A stretch of 64,000 nucleotides of DNA from an uncultured Bacteroidales bacterium (GCA_902802265.1 CADCLN010000017.1:35466-99465), one strand, 5' to 3'. Shown: positions 1 through 10,078, counted from the stretch's first letter. The notes: generated from the sequence alone by a model not told the origin. Translations and numbers: made by a program.

Positions 1-1
1 A

Positions 2-1300
2 AAAGAAAAGCCTTACGACCACGACCTCCAAATCTCCTTCCTCGAATATCGCAACAAACAAGGGCATCACCACGTCAACATCCAGGGACTCGTTTACCAG
101 AACGACAACCACAAACCTCTCCGTCGCACAGGAAAACCCAAACGAGGCTATTTCGACGAAGGTCACCTCAATGTACTTGCCAATATGCAGTGGCGCATTG
201 ACCAACTCACTAACGAATCCCTCCGTGCCGAACTCGTCTCCGCCAACATCCTTGACCGCACCTCCAACCTCGACGTCAAGAGCCTCACTCTCCGTGCCAC
301 CGTCAACAAACAGCAAATACATCTCCGCAACGTCAACATCCAGTTGCCAAACACACAGCTCACCTTCTCCGAAGGCTTGCTCCTGTTCCATCCCCTCCGC
401 TACCAAACCACCACCATATCGGGCACTACACTGCTCAAAGACATAGCCCACCCCTTTGCTCCCGTGCTCAGTCAATTCACCATCCCCCTTCGCCTCAGCG
501 TCAAACTCAGCGGCAACGCCGGAACCATGAACTTCAAAAACGTCAACGTCAGCACCGTTGACCATAAACTTACCATCAACGCAGAAGGAAACGTACTTAA
601 ACTCAACCAGAAACGAGCCCTCAGCGTCAACTTCCGCGTCAACCCCATGCGAGCCAGAGGAAACATCAAACAGCGCATTATCGAACAATTCCCTGTCAAG
701 AAATACCTCATGCGGCAACTCGCCACGCTGGGCACCATCACCTACCGAGGCAACTTCCATGTACGCTGGCATCAAGAAGCCTTCGAAGGCACACTCGGCA
801 CACAAGTCGGAAACCTGCGCTTCACCCTCAACCTCAACGAAGACACCAAATACCTCAACGGCACCGTACAAACCGACTCCATCATGCTCGATAAACTCTT
901 CACCATGCCCCAACTCGGAAAGGCAGCCTGCAAAGCCTCCTTCACCTTCGACTACTCCAAGAAACGTACAGCCCTGATACGAAAAAAACTGGGCGGAAAA
1001 CTCCCCATCGGCACCGTCCGAGCCGAAGTGCCAGAAGCAAAATACAAATTCTTGAAAATCAAAAATGTCTTCGCCGATATCCACAGCAACGGAACCATCG
1101 CACAGGGCAACCTCAGCGTCAGGGGCAAAGCACTCGATTTGCTCTGCGACTTCAGCTTTACCAATACCGACTCCATACAGAAAATGAAAATAAAACCAAG
1201 TGTCAAGTTCCATAAATACACAGAAAAAAAGGAAAAAGATACCAAAAAACAGAAAAAATCAACGCTTTCACAAAAAAAAACGCTAAATCGTAAAGGGTAA
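2..1300 (+). CDS. AsmA/TamB-like envelope protein, 3' part
   Basis: The reading frame is open from base 2, so the gene begins before the window; about 432 codons are visible. The protein is made of alternating short beta-strand segments (many LxVxxxN-type strands, 'LTLRATVNKQQIHLRNVNI') without catalytic motifs. It ends in a very Lys-rich tail after a last beta segment. This pattern resembles the repetitive beta-rich AsmA/TamB proteins that bridge inner and outer membrane in Gram-negative bacteria and help lipid or outer-membrane-protein transport. The family call rests on composition and general look, not on a diagnostic motif. The basic tail is unusual for TamB, whose C-terminus is normally a conserved DUF490 domain. 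A promoter follows directly, so rho is transcribed separately. Confidence 0.5.
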   Translation, partial: KEKPYDHDLQISFLEYRNKQGHHHVNIQGLVYQNDNHKPLRRTGKPKRGYFDEGHLNVLANMQWRIDQLTNESLRAELVSANILDRTSNLDVKSLTLRATVNKQQIHLRNVNIQLPNTQLTFSEGLLLFHPLRYQTTTISGTTLLKDIAHPFAPVLSQFTIPLRLSVKLSGNAGTMNFKNVNVSTVDHKLTINAEGNVLKLNQKRALSVNFRVNPMRARGNIKQRIIEQFPVKKYLMRQLATLGTITYRGNFHVRWHQEAFEGTLGTQVGNLRFTLNLNEDTKYLNGTVQTDSIMLDKLFTMPQLGKAACKASFTFDYSKKRTALIRKKLGGKLPIGTVRAEVPEAKYKFLKIKNVFADIHSNGTIAQGNLSVRGKALDLLCDFSFTNTDSIQKMKIKPSVKFHKYTEKKEKDTKKQKKSTLSQKKTLNRKG

Positions 1301-1315
1301 ATGGTAAATAATTCT

Positions 1316-1323
1316 TACCTTTG
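1316..1323 (+). promoter_or_regulatory. Promoter -7 element upstream of rho
   Basis: TACCTTTG, an exact match to the Bacteroidetes TAnnTTTG element, followed by GCAGC. No clear TTG is seen at -33. The start codon of rho lies about 135 bp downstream, giving a leader of roughly 130 nt, long enough for the autoregulation often seen in rho genes. Confidence 0.7.
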
Positions 1324-1458
1324 CAGCAAATTCTTGGTTATACGGTCCAGACGATTTTGAAGTTACATGGTAGGATGATACCATAACACACAAAAACGCA
1401 ACACACAAAACCCGTACAACCGTACCTCCCCATTTTTTACTTTTTTCATAGATTCTTT

Positions 1459-3351
1459 ATGTATAAATTAGAACAACTCAACAGCAAAGAGTTGGCAGAA
1501 CTGCAAACTATTGCATCCGAACTCGGAATTGCAAATGCAGACAAACTTGACAAAAGCACACTCATGTTCCGCATCATCGACGAACAAGCCGAAGCAGCAG
1601 CAACAGGTGCCGAAAAACCAACTCGCAAACGTACACGTGTCAGTGTGAAAACTGTAGATCGTGTCTATTCCGCAACACAAGACAAGACAAAGAAGATAGA
1701 CAAAAAAATGCAGGTCACCCTCGATGACACCCTCTTCGGGTCACTCTCGCAGGAAGAAAAGGACATGCTCACACCCATAGAAACCCCCGCCGCCCCCGCC
1801 GAGACACCCGAACCCAAGAAACGCGGCCGCAAGAAAAAGGCAGAAGCAGAGGCAGAACCCCAAGACCCCGCAACCTCGCAAGCCAAAGACCCTGCCTCCA
1901 CACCACCTCAAGACCCCACAACCCCTGAACCATCCGTCGTGCCCGAAGCCACCTATGTGCCCGAAGCCGACGACCCCGAGGCTGCTGCCCATCACAGTCA
2001 GACCATCATCAGCCGTGGTTCCACCGAGATACCAGCCGATGACTCCGACTTCATCATTCTGCAAGACATTCCTGCCATCGAAGATACCTACTACAATCCC
2101 ATGGAATTCTTCAAGCGCACAACCGCAGAACCCCAAATTCCCACAACCCCACAACCTCAAAACCTCATCACCCCGCAATCCCAAAACACCAGAACCCCAC
2201 AACTGCAGAATCCCGCAACCTCTGTCCCCTACGACTTCGCCGACATCATCACTGTCAGCGGCGTGCTCGAAATCATTGACAACTACGGATTCCTTCGCAG
2301 CAGCGACTACAACTACCTGCCATCGCCCGACGACGTTTATGTAAATCTGCAGCAAATCAAACATTGGGGACTCAAGCAGGGCGACGTTGTTGAGGGGTAC
2401 GTCCGTCCACCACGCACAGGAGAAAAATTCTTCCCCCTCGTCGATGTACGCAAAATCAACGGCTGCGACCCCCAGCAAGTCCTCGGACGTGTCGCCTTCG
2501 AATTTCTCACACCCCTCTTCCCTGACCAGAAATTCCAACTCTGCAAGGGCGCAAACGACAGCAAATCCTCACGCATCGTCGATCTCTTCTCTCCCATCGG
2601 CAAGGGACAGCGTGCCCTCATCGTGGCACAGCCCAAGACTGGTAAAACCCTCCTGATGAAAGACATTGCCAACAGCATAGCCGCCAACCACCCCGAAGCA
2701 TACCTCATGATGCTCCTCATCGACGAGCGACCCGAAGAAGTCACCGACATGGCACGCACCGTCAACGCCGAAGTCATCGCCTCCACCTTCGATGCACCCG
2801 CCGAAAACCACGTCAAGATAGCAGGCATCGTGCTGGAGAAAGCTAAACGCATGGTGGAATGTGGACACGACGTCGTCATCTTCCTCGACTCCATCACCCG
2901 CCTCGCCCGAGCTTACAACACCGTAAGCCCCGCCAGCGGAAAAGTCCTCTCTGGCGGTGTTGATGCCAACGCCCTTCACAAGCCCAAGCGCTTCTTCGGT
3001 GCAGCACGCAATATTGAGGGCGGCGGTTCCCTCACCATCATCGCCACGGCCCTCATCGACACCGGCAGCAAGATGGACGAAGTCATCTTCGAGGAATTCA
3101 AGGGTACAGGCAACATGGAACTGCAGCTCGACCGCCAGCTTGCCAACAAGCGCGTCTTCCCTGCCGTCAACCTTACCGCATCCTCCACCCGACGCGACGA
3201 CCTCCTGCAAGACCAGACCACCCTCAACCGCATGTGGGTACTCCGCAAACACATTGCCGACATGACCCCGCTCGAAGCCATGGACACCGTCATGAACCAC
3301 ATCGAGCGAACCAAGAACAACGAAGAATTCCTCATTTCCATGAACGGATAA
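1459..3351 (+). CDS. rho: Transcription termination factor Rho, with long disordered insert
   Basis: ATP-dependent RNA helicase that ends transcription. The 630-residue protein has a Rho N-terminal helical domain (residues about 2-45, '[18 protein letters not shown]'), then about 200 residues of low-complexity Glu/Pro/Thr/Gln-rich sequence, a cold-shock-type RNA-binding domain (about 255-340, with 'DNYGFLRS'), and the RecA-type ATPase. The Walker A motif PKTGKT is at 392-397 and Walker B 'VIFLDS' near 472. E. coli Rho has about 420 residues; the extra length is the insert. Part of the insert is built from imperfect repeats such as PQNP/TTPQ encoded by CCC-CAA-AAC-CC-like DNA (2140-2225). ATG 1459 gives the complete N-terminal domain. 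A strong hairpin terminator follows. The identity is certain. Confidence 0.97.
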   Translation: MYKLEQLNSKELAELQTIASELGIANADKLDKSTLMFRIIDEQAEAAATGAEKPTRKRTRVSVKTVDRVYSATQDKTKKIDKKMQVTLDDTLFGSLSQEEKDMLTPIETPAAPAETPEPKKRGRKKKAEAEAEPQDPATSQAKDPASTPPQDPTTPEPSVVPEATYVPEADDPEAAAHHSQTIISRGSTEIPADDSDFIILQDIPAIEDTYYNPMEFFKRTTAEPQIPTTPQPQNLITPQSQNTRTPQLQNPATSVPYDFADIITVSGVLEIIDNYGFLRSSDYNYLPSPDDVYVNLQQIKHWGLKQGDVVEGYVRPPRTGEKFFPLVDVRKINGCDPQQVLGRVAFEFLTPLFPDQKFQLCKGANDSKSSRIVDLFSPIGKGQRALIVAQPKTGKTLLMKDIANSIAANHPEAYLMMLLIDERPEEVTDMARTVNAEVIASTFDAPAENHVKIAGIVLEKAKRMVECGHDVVIFLDSITRLARAYNTVSPASGKVLSGGVDANALHKPKRFFGAARNIEGGGSLTIIATALIDTGSKMDEVIFEEFKGTGNMELQLDRQLANKRVFPAVNLTASSTRRDDLLQDQTTLNRMWVLRKHIADMTPLEAMDTVMNHIERTKNNEEFLISMNG

Positions 3352-3380
3352 GGAAACGCAAGACTTGGCAAAAACAAAAA

Positions 3381-3406
3381 ATGTTGCACAAAAATCTGTG
3401 CAACAT
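3381..3406. terminator. Intrinsic terminator between rho and coaX
   Basis: Perfect 10-bp stem ATGTTGCACA / TGTGCAACAT with a 6-nt loop (3391-3396). It is followed by a T run on the + strand and preceded by an A run that becomes a T run on the - strand. It can therefore serve both convergent genes. Confidence 0.85.
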
Positions 3407-3428
3407 TTTTTTGTGTCTTTACGCCCTT

Positions 3429-4190
3429 TTACTCCAACGATTGCAGGCCTTTCAGCAGCAAATGGGGGTCGTGGATGACATGGGGAAGGAGGTCGTCGGA
3501 GAGTGTGAGGGTGTCACCGCCTGTGAGAAAGACTTGCAGGTCGGGGTAGCAGGCAAGCAGATGGCGGATGTAGCCCTCTGCCTCGAAGCGGGTACCGTGG
3601 ATGGCGCTCGACATCATCGAGGTTTTGGTGTCTTGTCCCATGAGGGGGGTGTCGGCTTCTGCCTGAAAGAGTGGCAGCAGGGCGGTGTGTTCGTGCATGG
3701 ATCGCAGTCGCAGCTGGATGCCAGGGGAGATGACGCCGCCAATCAGTTCACCCTCACGGCTGATGAGGTCGTAGGTGATGCAGGTGCCTGCATCGATAAT
3801 GAGCAGGGTGTGGTGGGGTTTTCTTGCCCAGGCTCCCAAGTCGGCAGCCAGTCGGTCGGAACCATATTCTGGGGGTATGTTTTTTAAGGGGCAGTCGGAC
3901 ACGTTGTAATGGACGATTTTGCTTGTCCCGCTTCCGTCGGCAGGGGCTTTGATGCCTAACAGCAGGGTGGGGATGCTGCATGACTGCAGGGCAGGGATGA
4001 GTTCGGGGTCTTCGCCTGCCACGCTGGAGATGATGCAGCGGTGGATGGGGTATTGGGCGGAGAGTCGGCGGAAGATGTTGTGCCACGTTTCTGCCTTGTG
4101 TTCCAGATGCAGCATTTTCTCTGCATCCATGATGGCGATTTTTGCCGATGTGTTGCCTATGTCGATAAGTATGTTTGCCATTGGGGACAA
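3429..4190 (-). CDS. coaX: Type III pantothenate kinase
   Basis: Phosphorylates pantothenate in the first step of coenzyme A synthesis, in the cytoplasm. The sequence has the actin-fold motifs of the family: DIGNT close to the N-terminus, 'GSDRLAADLGAW' in the middle and 'IIDAGTCITYD' after it. At 253 codons it has the usual length. The start could be the ATG at 4190 (MSPMANIL) or the ATG three codons later at 4181 (MANILIDIGNT); the second matches the usual N-terminus better. The gene lies 14 bp behind the stop of the upstream alpha-2-macroglobulin gene on the same strand, so the two are probably co-transcribed. It faces rho and shares the terminator at 3381-3406. Confidence 0.93.
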   Translation of the reverse strand: MSPMANILIDIGNTSAKIAIMDAEKMLHLEHKAETWHNIFRRLSAQYPIHRCIISSVAGEDPELIPALQSCSIPTLLLGIKAPADGSGTSKIVHYNVSDCPLKNIPPEYGSDRLAADLGAWARKPHHTLLIIDAGTCITYDLISREGELIGGVISPGIQLRLRSMHEHTALLPLFQAEADTPLMGQDTKTSMMSSAIHGTRFEAEGYIRHLLACYPDLQVFLTGGDTLTLSDDLLPHVIHDPHLLLKGLQSLE

Positions 4191-4204
4191 AGGGATGGGG
4201 GTGT

Positions 4205-7200
4205 TTATTGTGGATGGTTGATGGTTAGTTTATAGATTTTGGTGTAGCCACCAATTTCGGGAGCGTATTCGCACTGGGTGGTGGCGATGCCCGATTGGTA
4301 TGTGCCGCTGCGGGTGACGTAGTATTCGAGGTCAACGGTAGTGGTGCCACGCTGGAACCAGTCGAAGAATATGTCGGTGTGGGTGTCGTGGAGTTCGAGG
4401 TAGCAGCCGCGTGTGCCTGTCCATTGGTAGCCTGAGTGGGTGCGTTGAGGTTCGAGACAGGCTGCATGGTGTGAGGTGACGCTGACGAAGTCCATGTCGC
4501 GGTCGGCATGGATGATGTGGCGTACTCGGATGATGTCGCCCACAGTAAGTGAGTTTTCCGTTTCCATTTCTACCCATTCCCTGCCTCGCTGGATGTATAG
4601 TTTTCGCTCGACAGAGAGTTCGCCCGTAGTGTAGTCGGAAAGTTTCTCGGCTTCTTCCTGGAAGGTCCCACGGACATATCCCCAGGAGATGCCTGGGCTG
4701 TGCTTTTCCACGGTGAGCGTGTGGGGGCCTTCTTCCCAGCCAGGGAGGGAGACTTCCGAGGGTGTGGGCTGCTGGTCGATGGTGAAGACGGGTGTGTCGG
4801 CTGTGCGCACCGTTTCGTCGGGCGAAAGCGTAATCAGGTAGTCTGCCGCATCGATGCCGTTGAGGGGGTTGTCCCACAGTTGTGTCTGCTTTTGGCGGAG
4901 TAGCCAGAGCTGCATGTCGTATATCACGGTTTTGTTTTCTGAATCTGTGGATTTGAGGTCGTGGGTAAGACAGCGCATGGCGGCCAGTTGGGTGGGGATG
5001 CGGTAGTCTTGCCACGAGTAGTAGGCACGGTCGGTGGCGAAGTAGCGTCCCAGTCCTGGTTTATAGACCAGGTAACGGCGGATGAATTTTGTGAACTTCT
5101 TGGCCTGGGCTGTGCGTCCGTATTTCTGCAGGATGCAGGCACCTTTGGCGCAGCCATAGATGGTCAGTCGGTTCAGGCTTTTTGCCAATTCGTTCAGGTA
5201 AGCGGCAAGGTAGTCGGCCACTGGGTTTTGGTTGATAGCCATGAAACGGAGGTCGAAGTCGGTGGGTTGCAGCGAGCGTTTGTTCTTCTTGCGTTCTGCG
5301 TAGTCTTTCTTTTCATATTTGTCGAGATAGTCGAGGGCTCCCCCGAGCATCTTGGCGATGTCTTTTCTGTCGTTCATCTTGAACCGTATCATGTAGGCTT
5401 TAAGGCGGTCGAGGTGTTCAGCAACGGCAAGAGTGATGTAGGGGTTGCTGTCCATGCCCTTGAACCAGCTCCACGAGCCGTCGTGTCGTTGCAGTTCCTG
5501 CAGTTTGCTGAGGGCTTCGTCGGCGTTTTTCTGGGCTTTTTCGACGTTGAATTGTTGGATGACGGTATCGCCGAGGGCGGAGAGTCGCTGATGCAGGTGG
5601 ATTAAGACGATGTTGGAGTAGAGTGCTGCGGCATAGCAGGGAGCGTTGTCGTGACAGGGCAGACTGAGGGCACGCAGGGAGTGGAACACGTCGAGGGCGG
5701 GGTTGTCTGTATAGCCGATTTGCAGGGTGCGGTCGGTGGCGGTGGGGCTGTTATTATTATATAATGTGGTGAGGTCGATGTCCTTGGTGCCTGCGTCTTC
5801 CATGTAGAAGGGGATGTTTTCTGTCACCCATTCTTTGGTGGAGAGTACAGGCAGCAGGCAGCGCTCACCGTCGGAGTTTTCGCCGTCGGTGGCAGAGATT
5901 TCACAGATAACGTCTTCGGAGAGTGTCCCCTTGGCGACGGTGAAAGTGGCGACGGCTGTCTGTCCAGTCTCGATGTTGAAGGGTACGTCTTGCTGATAGA
6001 CAACGGTCTTCTCGTCTTTTGCCAAAAGCAGTCGCAGGGTAGCCGTGCCGTGGATGGCAGTCTGGGCCTTGTTGAAGATGCGAGTCTGCAGGGTGGCTTC
6101 GTCGGCTGTTCGGAGGAAGCGAGGCAGTTGTGGCTGTACCATGAAGTCTTCGCTGGCGACGGCATCGGCTGTAATCAGTCCGTAGCACACATCTTCGGTG
6201 TGGGCAAATCCGAAGAATCGCCATTGGGTGAGACTTTCAGGCAGGGTGAAGGTGATTTGTATGTTGCCCTGTCGGTCGGTGGTGAGTTGCGGATAGAAGA
6301 AGGCCGTCTCGTTGAAATGGGTGCGGAAGTTCACGGTGGCTGTGTGGATACCGTCGGCAATGTCCTCTCCCTTGCTGGGGGCTTCGTCTGCTGTGGCTTT
6401 TTCCTCTGCTACCATCGGCATGGCAGCATCGACCATGACGGGGCCAGCGATTCGGGCGCTTTTCATCAGCATGGGTTCTCTGTTGTAGCGGAACATGCCC
6501 GAGAAGGGGCTGACCGAGTCGAAGTTCTCGGGCCACAGACTCTTCGTTCTTGCTTGGCGCATGAGGCTGAGGGAGAAGGAACTGGTGGCGTAGGAATAGA
6601 TGTGGTAGAGGTTGCTGATTTGCGTCATGAAGGGGATGTTGAATGTCCAGTTGAAGCTGGAGAGTTCGTCCAGCGAGGCATCGTACATGGTTGCCATCAG
6701 TTCGGCATTGCTGACGGGCTGTCCGTCTTTGTCCTTCACGCAGAGTGTCCAGGTTTCCTGCTGTCCAGGTGTGAGCCGGTCGCGGAAGGTGTGCCATGCC
6801 AGGTTCAGTTTCTTGTCGGGTTTCGGTATGCGGACGGTCTTTTCGTAGAAATAGTTGTGGCCGTTCTTTACATAGAAGCAGTTGATGGTGGCACCGTCGC
6901 CCCATTCCTCCTTGCATTGGAGCCGTCGGTGCAGGGTGCCGTTCACGGTCTGTGCAGAGTAGGCGATGAGTTTTTCGTTGGCAAGCACATAGTAGAACAC
7001 GTAGGCATCCTTGTCTTCAGGTGTAAAGTCGATGTCGATGGTTTCGCCTGGATGCACTTCCGTCTTCGACACTTGCAGCGGTTCCGGCTTCTTGCCGGCA
7101 GTCTGAACCGAAGGTTTCAGCGGAAGGGTGTAGAGGATGGCCGACTGGTGGCTTTCGCCAGCATTGTCGGTGGCGGTGGCTTTGATGCGAACCAGAAGTT

Positions 7201-9139
7201 TTTCACCCTCGTAGGCATTCTCCATATAGCCTTTCACCACATCGAAACGGGCAGGGCAGAAGTCGATGTCCAGTTGTCCGTGGTCGTTGGTGTAAGTCTC
7301 TTCGTGCTGCACATTTCGCCAACCGTCTCCGCCCCAGAACCAGCGGTAGAGTCGGCGTACCTCGATGTCGTACTTCACCTTGGCTTTTGCCACAGGAATG
7401 CCCGCGTAGGTTTCGGCTGTGAGTTTTGCCGTGATGTTGCTTTCGGGCTGATACGTTGTGGTGTCTTTCTGGAACTCGATGGAGTAGGTGGGACGTTTGT
7501 ATTCCTCCACGCTGATGAAGATGGTCGAAGCGCGGTAGAGCTGCTTTTCTGGGTTGTTGGCATCTTTCAGCATCAGTTGGTAAATGCCCAATTTGCATTT
7601 TTCGGGCAAGGTGAAATCCCAGCTGAGTGTGCCGAAAGTGTTGGTGACAAGGATGTCGCTCCGCAGTTCGTTGCCGTCGGGACCATGCAGAGCCAGGATG
7701 CAGCTGTCGCCCTCCTCGGTCCAGGTCTCGTTTTCCTGTAGATAGTAGAGCATGGCAGAGGCATGAACGGTTTGTCCAGGGCGATAGATGCCACGGTCGG
7801 TGAAGAGTTGCCCCTGCTTGCTTTGTTCCCTGAAGAAAGGACGATAGTAATATTGTATATGAGAAAACTCCGTGCCGTCTTCCCGATAAGTGCCGATGGT
7901 GGTTGTGTCTCTCACCACGCGTGCTCTTTCGTATTTGGTTGCATCCACCACCACTTCGCCGTTTTTGTCGGTGCGGAAAGAGTCGTGCTGTTCCGTTCGG
8001 TTCTTGTAGAGCATCACCGTGACTCCGCTTTGTGGATAGCCCGTAATGTGGTCCAGGGCAAAGATGTGAGCCTTGCCGTCGGGGGTATAGAACACGGTGT
8101 GGTGCAGCGACGTGACATTGACTTCCCGCACAGAAACATCGCCTGCCGCCTTTGCCACCATGACGTAGCGGCCCGCAGCCAGCGTGAGTGTGTCGTGCAG
8201 CGTAAACTCCACAGGTTTGTATGTGCGTTCAGCCTCTGCAATTTGTTCTGCTGTGTTGAGCGAATAATTGCGTTGCAGGATGGACTTGCCTGTAGTCAAC
8301 GGATTGTCCCGACTGTCTCTGCCCACATACTGCAAAACCTGCAAGGTGGCAGAAGCGGCATTCTTGGAAGAAATCTTGATGCGGAACGGTTTGTCCACCA
8401 GCAAATTCTCCTCCACAGCCATATAGACCGAAGCCTCCATGATTCTGTTTACCTCCATCTGCAGGGCGTTGGCCACCAGTTTGCCAGCCTCGATGTCGCG
8501 TGTGGAGTCGCGCAGAGCCTCCATCCTCTGGCACCACTGCTGCTGAGTCTCTTCGCTGTAGCGGCTTTCCTTCTGCATCCTGCGCAGTCGCAACATGGTG
8601 TAAGCATTGCGGTCGCCCCTTTGTCGGAAGATGTCAAGCGCCTTCTCGTAATCCACCCTGCCGTAGTGTTCGCTGACGAAGTCAATCATCACGGTCAGCA
8701 TATTGTGGCCGTCATATTTGCTGCCATCGTTCATCTTCACCAGGGGCACATAGTCCTTGCTCTGTTCTCCTGCCAACGTCTCCATGTCTGCCAACACCTG
8801 GCTCAGATGCCTGTCTGCCAATGCAGAGTAGTTTCCCTTTGTCTCCGCATCGAAATCGCTGATGTGGCTGTAGCGCATCTGACTGTAGGCCGTACTCAGC
8901 ACCGCATGCAGAATGGAGCGCAGCGTCGTGGCCATCTGTGCCGACACCTCCTTCGACGGACGTTCCAGTTTCGTGAGTTCAGCCTCCAGCAGCTTCACAT
9001 CCACCGCAAAGCTGTCGGGGTCAATGTCCGCACGTACTTCCATGTGGTTAATCATCTCTTTCAATCGCTCAGGATAAGTCTTTGCCATCGTGTTTATACA
9101 AAATGAAATGATGAAGAATAAGGAGAATAGCTTTTTCAT
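4205..9139 (-). CDS. Alpha-2-macroglobulin family protein without thioester motif
   Basis: A 1644-residue exported protein of the bacterial alpha-2-macroglobulin family, whose members trap proteases in or at the periplasm. An N-terminal signal peptide (MKKLFSLFFIISFCINTMA) is present without a lipobox. The MG2-type segment 'DRGIYRPGQTV' is near residue 450 and the A2M-domain segment 'SLTQWRFFGFAH' near 973. Around residue 1163, where thioester members carry CxEQ, the sequence reads 'SLPCHDNAPC', so the covalent trapping bond should be missing. Two downstream helical blocks fit the alpha/alpha-toroid (TED) region. Thioester-less forms are known in bacteria and are thought to act non-covalently. 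It is transcribed from its own promoter and probably together with coaX. Confidence 0.9.
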   Translation of the reverse strand: MKKLFSLFFIISFCINTMAKTYPERLKEMINHMEVRADIDPDSFAVDVKLLEAELTKLERPSKEVSAQMATTLRSILHAVLSTAYSQMRYSHISDFDAETKGNYSALADRHLSQVLADMETLAGEQSKDYVPLVKMNDGSKYDGHNMLTVMIDFVSEHYGRVDYEKALDIFRQRGDRNAYTMLRLRRMQKESRYSEETQQQWCQRMEALRDSTRDIEAGKLVANALQMEVNRIMEASVYMAVEENLLVDKPFRIKISSKNAASATLQVLQYVGRDSRDNPLTTGKSILQRNYSLNTAEQIAEAERTYKPVEFTLHDTLTLAAGRYVMVAKAAGDVSVREVNVTSLHHTVFYTPDGKAHIFALDHITGYPQSGVTVMLYKNRTEQHDSFRTDKNGEVVVDATKYERARVVRDTTTIGTYREDGTEFSHIQYYYRPFFREQSKQGQLFTDRGIYRPGQTVHASAMLYYLQENETWTEEGDSCILALHGPDGNELRSDILVTNTFGTLSWDFTLPEKCKLGIYQLMLKDANNPEKQLYRASTIFISVEEYKRPTYSIEFQKDTTTYQPESNITAKLTAETYAGIPVAKAKVKYDIEVRRLYRWFWGGDGWRNVQHEETYTNDHGQLDIDFCPARFDVVKGYMENAYEGEKLLVRIKATATDNAGESHQSAILYTLPLKPSVQTAGKKPEPLQVSKTEVHPGETIDIDFTPEDKDAYVFYYVLANEKLIAYSAQTVNGTLHRRLQCKEEWGDGATINCFYVKNGHNYFYEKTVRIPKPDKKLNLAWHTFRDRLTPGQQETWTLCVKDKDGQPVSNAELMATMYDASLDELSSFNWTFNIPFMTQISNLYHIYSYATSSFSLSLMRQARTKSLWPENFDSVSPFSGMFRYNREPMLMKSARIAGPVMVDAAMPMVAEEKATADEAPSKGEDIADGIHTATVNFRTHFNETAFFYPQLTTDRQGNIQITFTLPESLTQWRFFGFAHTEDVCYGLITADAVASEDFMVQPQLPRFLRTADEATLQTRIFNKAQTAIHGTATLRLLLAKDEKTVVYQQDVPFNIETGQTAVATFTVAKGTLSEDVICEISATDGENSDGERCLLPVLSTKEWVTENIPFYMEDAGTKDIDLTTLYNNNSPTATDRTLQIGYTDNPALDVFHSLRALSLPCHDNAPCYAAALYSNIVLIHLHQRLSALGDTVIQQFNVEKAQKNADEALSKLQELQRHDGSWSWFKGMDSNPYITLAVAEHLDRLKAYMIRFKMNDRKDIAKMLGGALDYLDKYEKKDYAERKKNKRSLQPTDFDLRFMAINQNPVADYLAAYLNELAKSLNRLTIYGCAKGACILQKYGRTAQAKKFTKFIRRYLVYKPGLGRYFATDRAYYSWQDYRIPTQLAAMRCLTHDLKSTDSENKTVIYDMQLWLLRQKQTQLWDNPLNGIDAADYLITLSPDETVRTADTPVFTIDQQPTPSEVSLPGWEEGPHTLTVEKHSPGISWGYVRGTFQEEAEKLSDYTTGELSVERKLYIQRGREWVEMETENSLTVGDIIRVRHIIHADRDMDFVSVTSHHAACLEPQRTHSGYQWTGTRGCYLELHDTHTDIFFDWFQRGTTTVDLEYYVTRSGTYQSGIATTQCEYAPEIGGYTKIYKLTINHPQ

Positions 9140-9179
9140 AATATTCCGTTTTTTCTTTGTTATAACGTAATTTTGGCTG

Positions 9180-9211
9180 CAAAGGTAGTAAAAACTTGGT
9201 TAAAAGAACAA
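9180..9211 (-). promoter_or_regulatory. Promoter of the alpha-2-macroglobulin gene
   Basis: Read on the - strand: TACCTTTG (9187-9180) with TTG 21 bp upstream (9211-9209). Spacing and sequence fit the Bacteroidetes -33/-7 consensus. The leader to the ATG at 9139 is about 35 nt. Confidence 0.75.
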
Positions 9212-9239
9212 TTTAAACGTTTAACAAACTCTAAAATGC

Positions 9240-9270
9240 TTTGTCACCTCCCCGCTATGCTTTATCTTTG
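9240..9270 (+). promoter_or_regulatory. Promoter of the DUF4369 lipoprotein gene
   Basis: TTTG at 9240-9243 and TATCTTTG at 9263-9270 with 19 bp between, an excellent -33/-7 match. It diverges from the promoter at 9180-9211, so the 190-bp gap is a divergent promoter region. Confidence 0.8.
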
Positions 9271-9333
9271 TGCTGCGAAACGCAAAAAAGTGAAACGATA
9301 AGAACGATAAGAACATAAGAACGCAGCGTGAAA

Positions 9334-10047
9334 ATGAACAGGACAACCCCCGTGTTGGCTTTCTTGACCACCGCCACACTTATTCTCTCTTCGTGTGCGG
9401 AAAAATACAACATCATCGGCACCTCCATGCAGTCGGTCTATGATGGAAAAATGGTCTATCTCAACCATCTTATCGACGGAAAAGACACTTCTGTCGATTC
9501 TTGCGAAATTGTTCACGGACAATTCAACATGACGGGTTCGCTCGATTCCGTCATGTGTGTCACCCTCGACATGGGTGACTTCCATCTGCCCATTGTGCTC
9601 GAAAGCGGCGACATCAAGATTAGTTCAGGAGGCCTCTCCATCAAGGTGGAAGGCACACCGCTCAACGACCGACTTTACACGTTTCTTACCGCTCGCGACT
9701 CTCTCATCACCAAACTGAGCGACCTGCCACGCCGCGAAAGCCAGATGATACTTGAAGGCTACGACCACGACGACATCCTGCGAGCCCTAGGCGAAGAAGA
9801 AGCCACGCTGCGTTTGGCGATGGACAAACTTGAAACAAATTTCATCACCGAGAATTTCGACAACGTGCTGGGCATAAGCTGGTTTATGGAACTCTGCAAC
9901 AACACCTACCAGCGTTATGGCTACCCCAACACCACACCCCAGATAGATGACATCTACAGCCGTGCTCCCGAATCTTTTCGCAACAATTCCACCATCAAGG
10001 AGTACATGAAACTGTGCGAAGGGGAAATAAACACATCCAATAAATGA
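9334..10047 (+). CDS. DUF4369-type lipoprotein lacking a thioredoxin domain
   Basis: About 237 residues with a lipoprotein signal peptide ending 'LILSSC'. The body (after residue 25) has the beta-strand pattern of DUF4369: 'YDGKMVYLNHLIDGK', then 'VDSCEIVHGQFNMTGSLDS'. In Bacteroidetes this domain usually precedes a TlpA/AhpC-like thioredoxin domain. Here the protein stops after a helical stretch and has no CxxC motif, so it is the short form without redox function. Its role is unknown. The frame also contains GTG at 9328, but ATG 9334 gives a normal signal peptide. No partner gene follows; the gene is followed by a repeat-filled intergenic region. Confidence 0.7.
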   Translation: MNRTTPVLAFLTTATLILSSCAEKYNIIGTSMQSVYDGKMVYLNHLIDGKDTSVDSCEIVHGQFNMTGSLDSVMCVTLDMGDFHLPIVLESGDIKISSGGLSIKVEGTPLNDRLYTFLTARDSLITKLSDLPRRESQMILEGYDHDDILRALGEEEATLRLAMDKLETNFITENFDNVLGISWFMELCNNTYQRYGYPNTTPQIDDIYSRAPESFRNNSTIKEYMKLCEGEINTSNK

Positions 10048-10058
10048 AAAGCCTAAGT

Positions 10059-10072
10059 GGCAATGCATTGCC
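10059..10072. other. 14-bp perfect palindrome after the DUF4369 gene
   Basis: GGCAATGCATTGCC is self-complementary over 14 bp and lies 11 bp after the stop codon. There is no T run, so it is not an ordinary intrinsic terminator. It could be a protein-binding site or part of the repeat element that follows directly. Confidence 0.5.
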
Positions 10073-10078
10073 GTTGCC

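Noticed and set aside
5990-9106. Two long open frames on the + strand (583 and 447 codons) opposite the alpha-2-macroglobulin gene
   Set aside because: They are antisense to a well-supported gene, lack domain patterns and start signals, and arise from high-GC codon bias.
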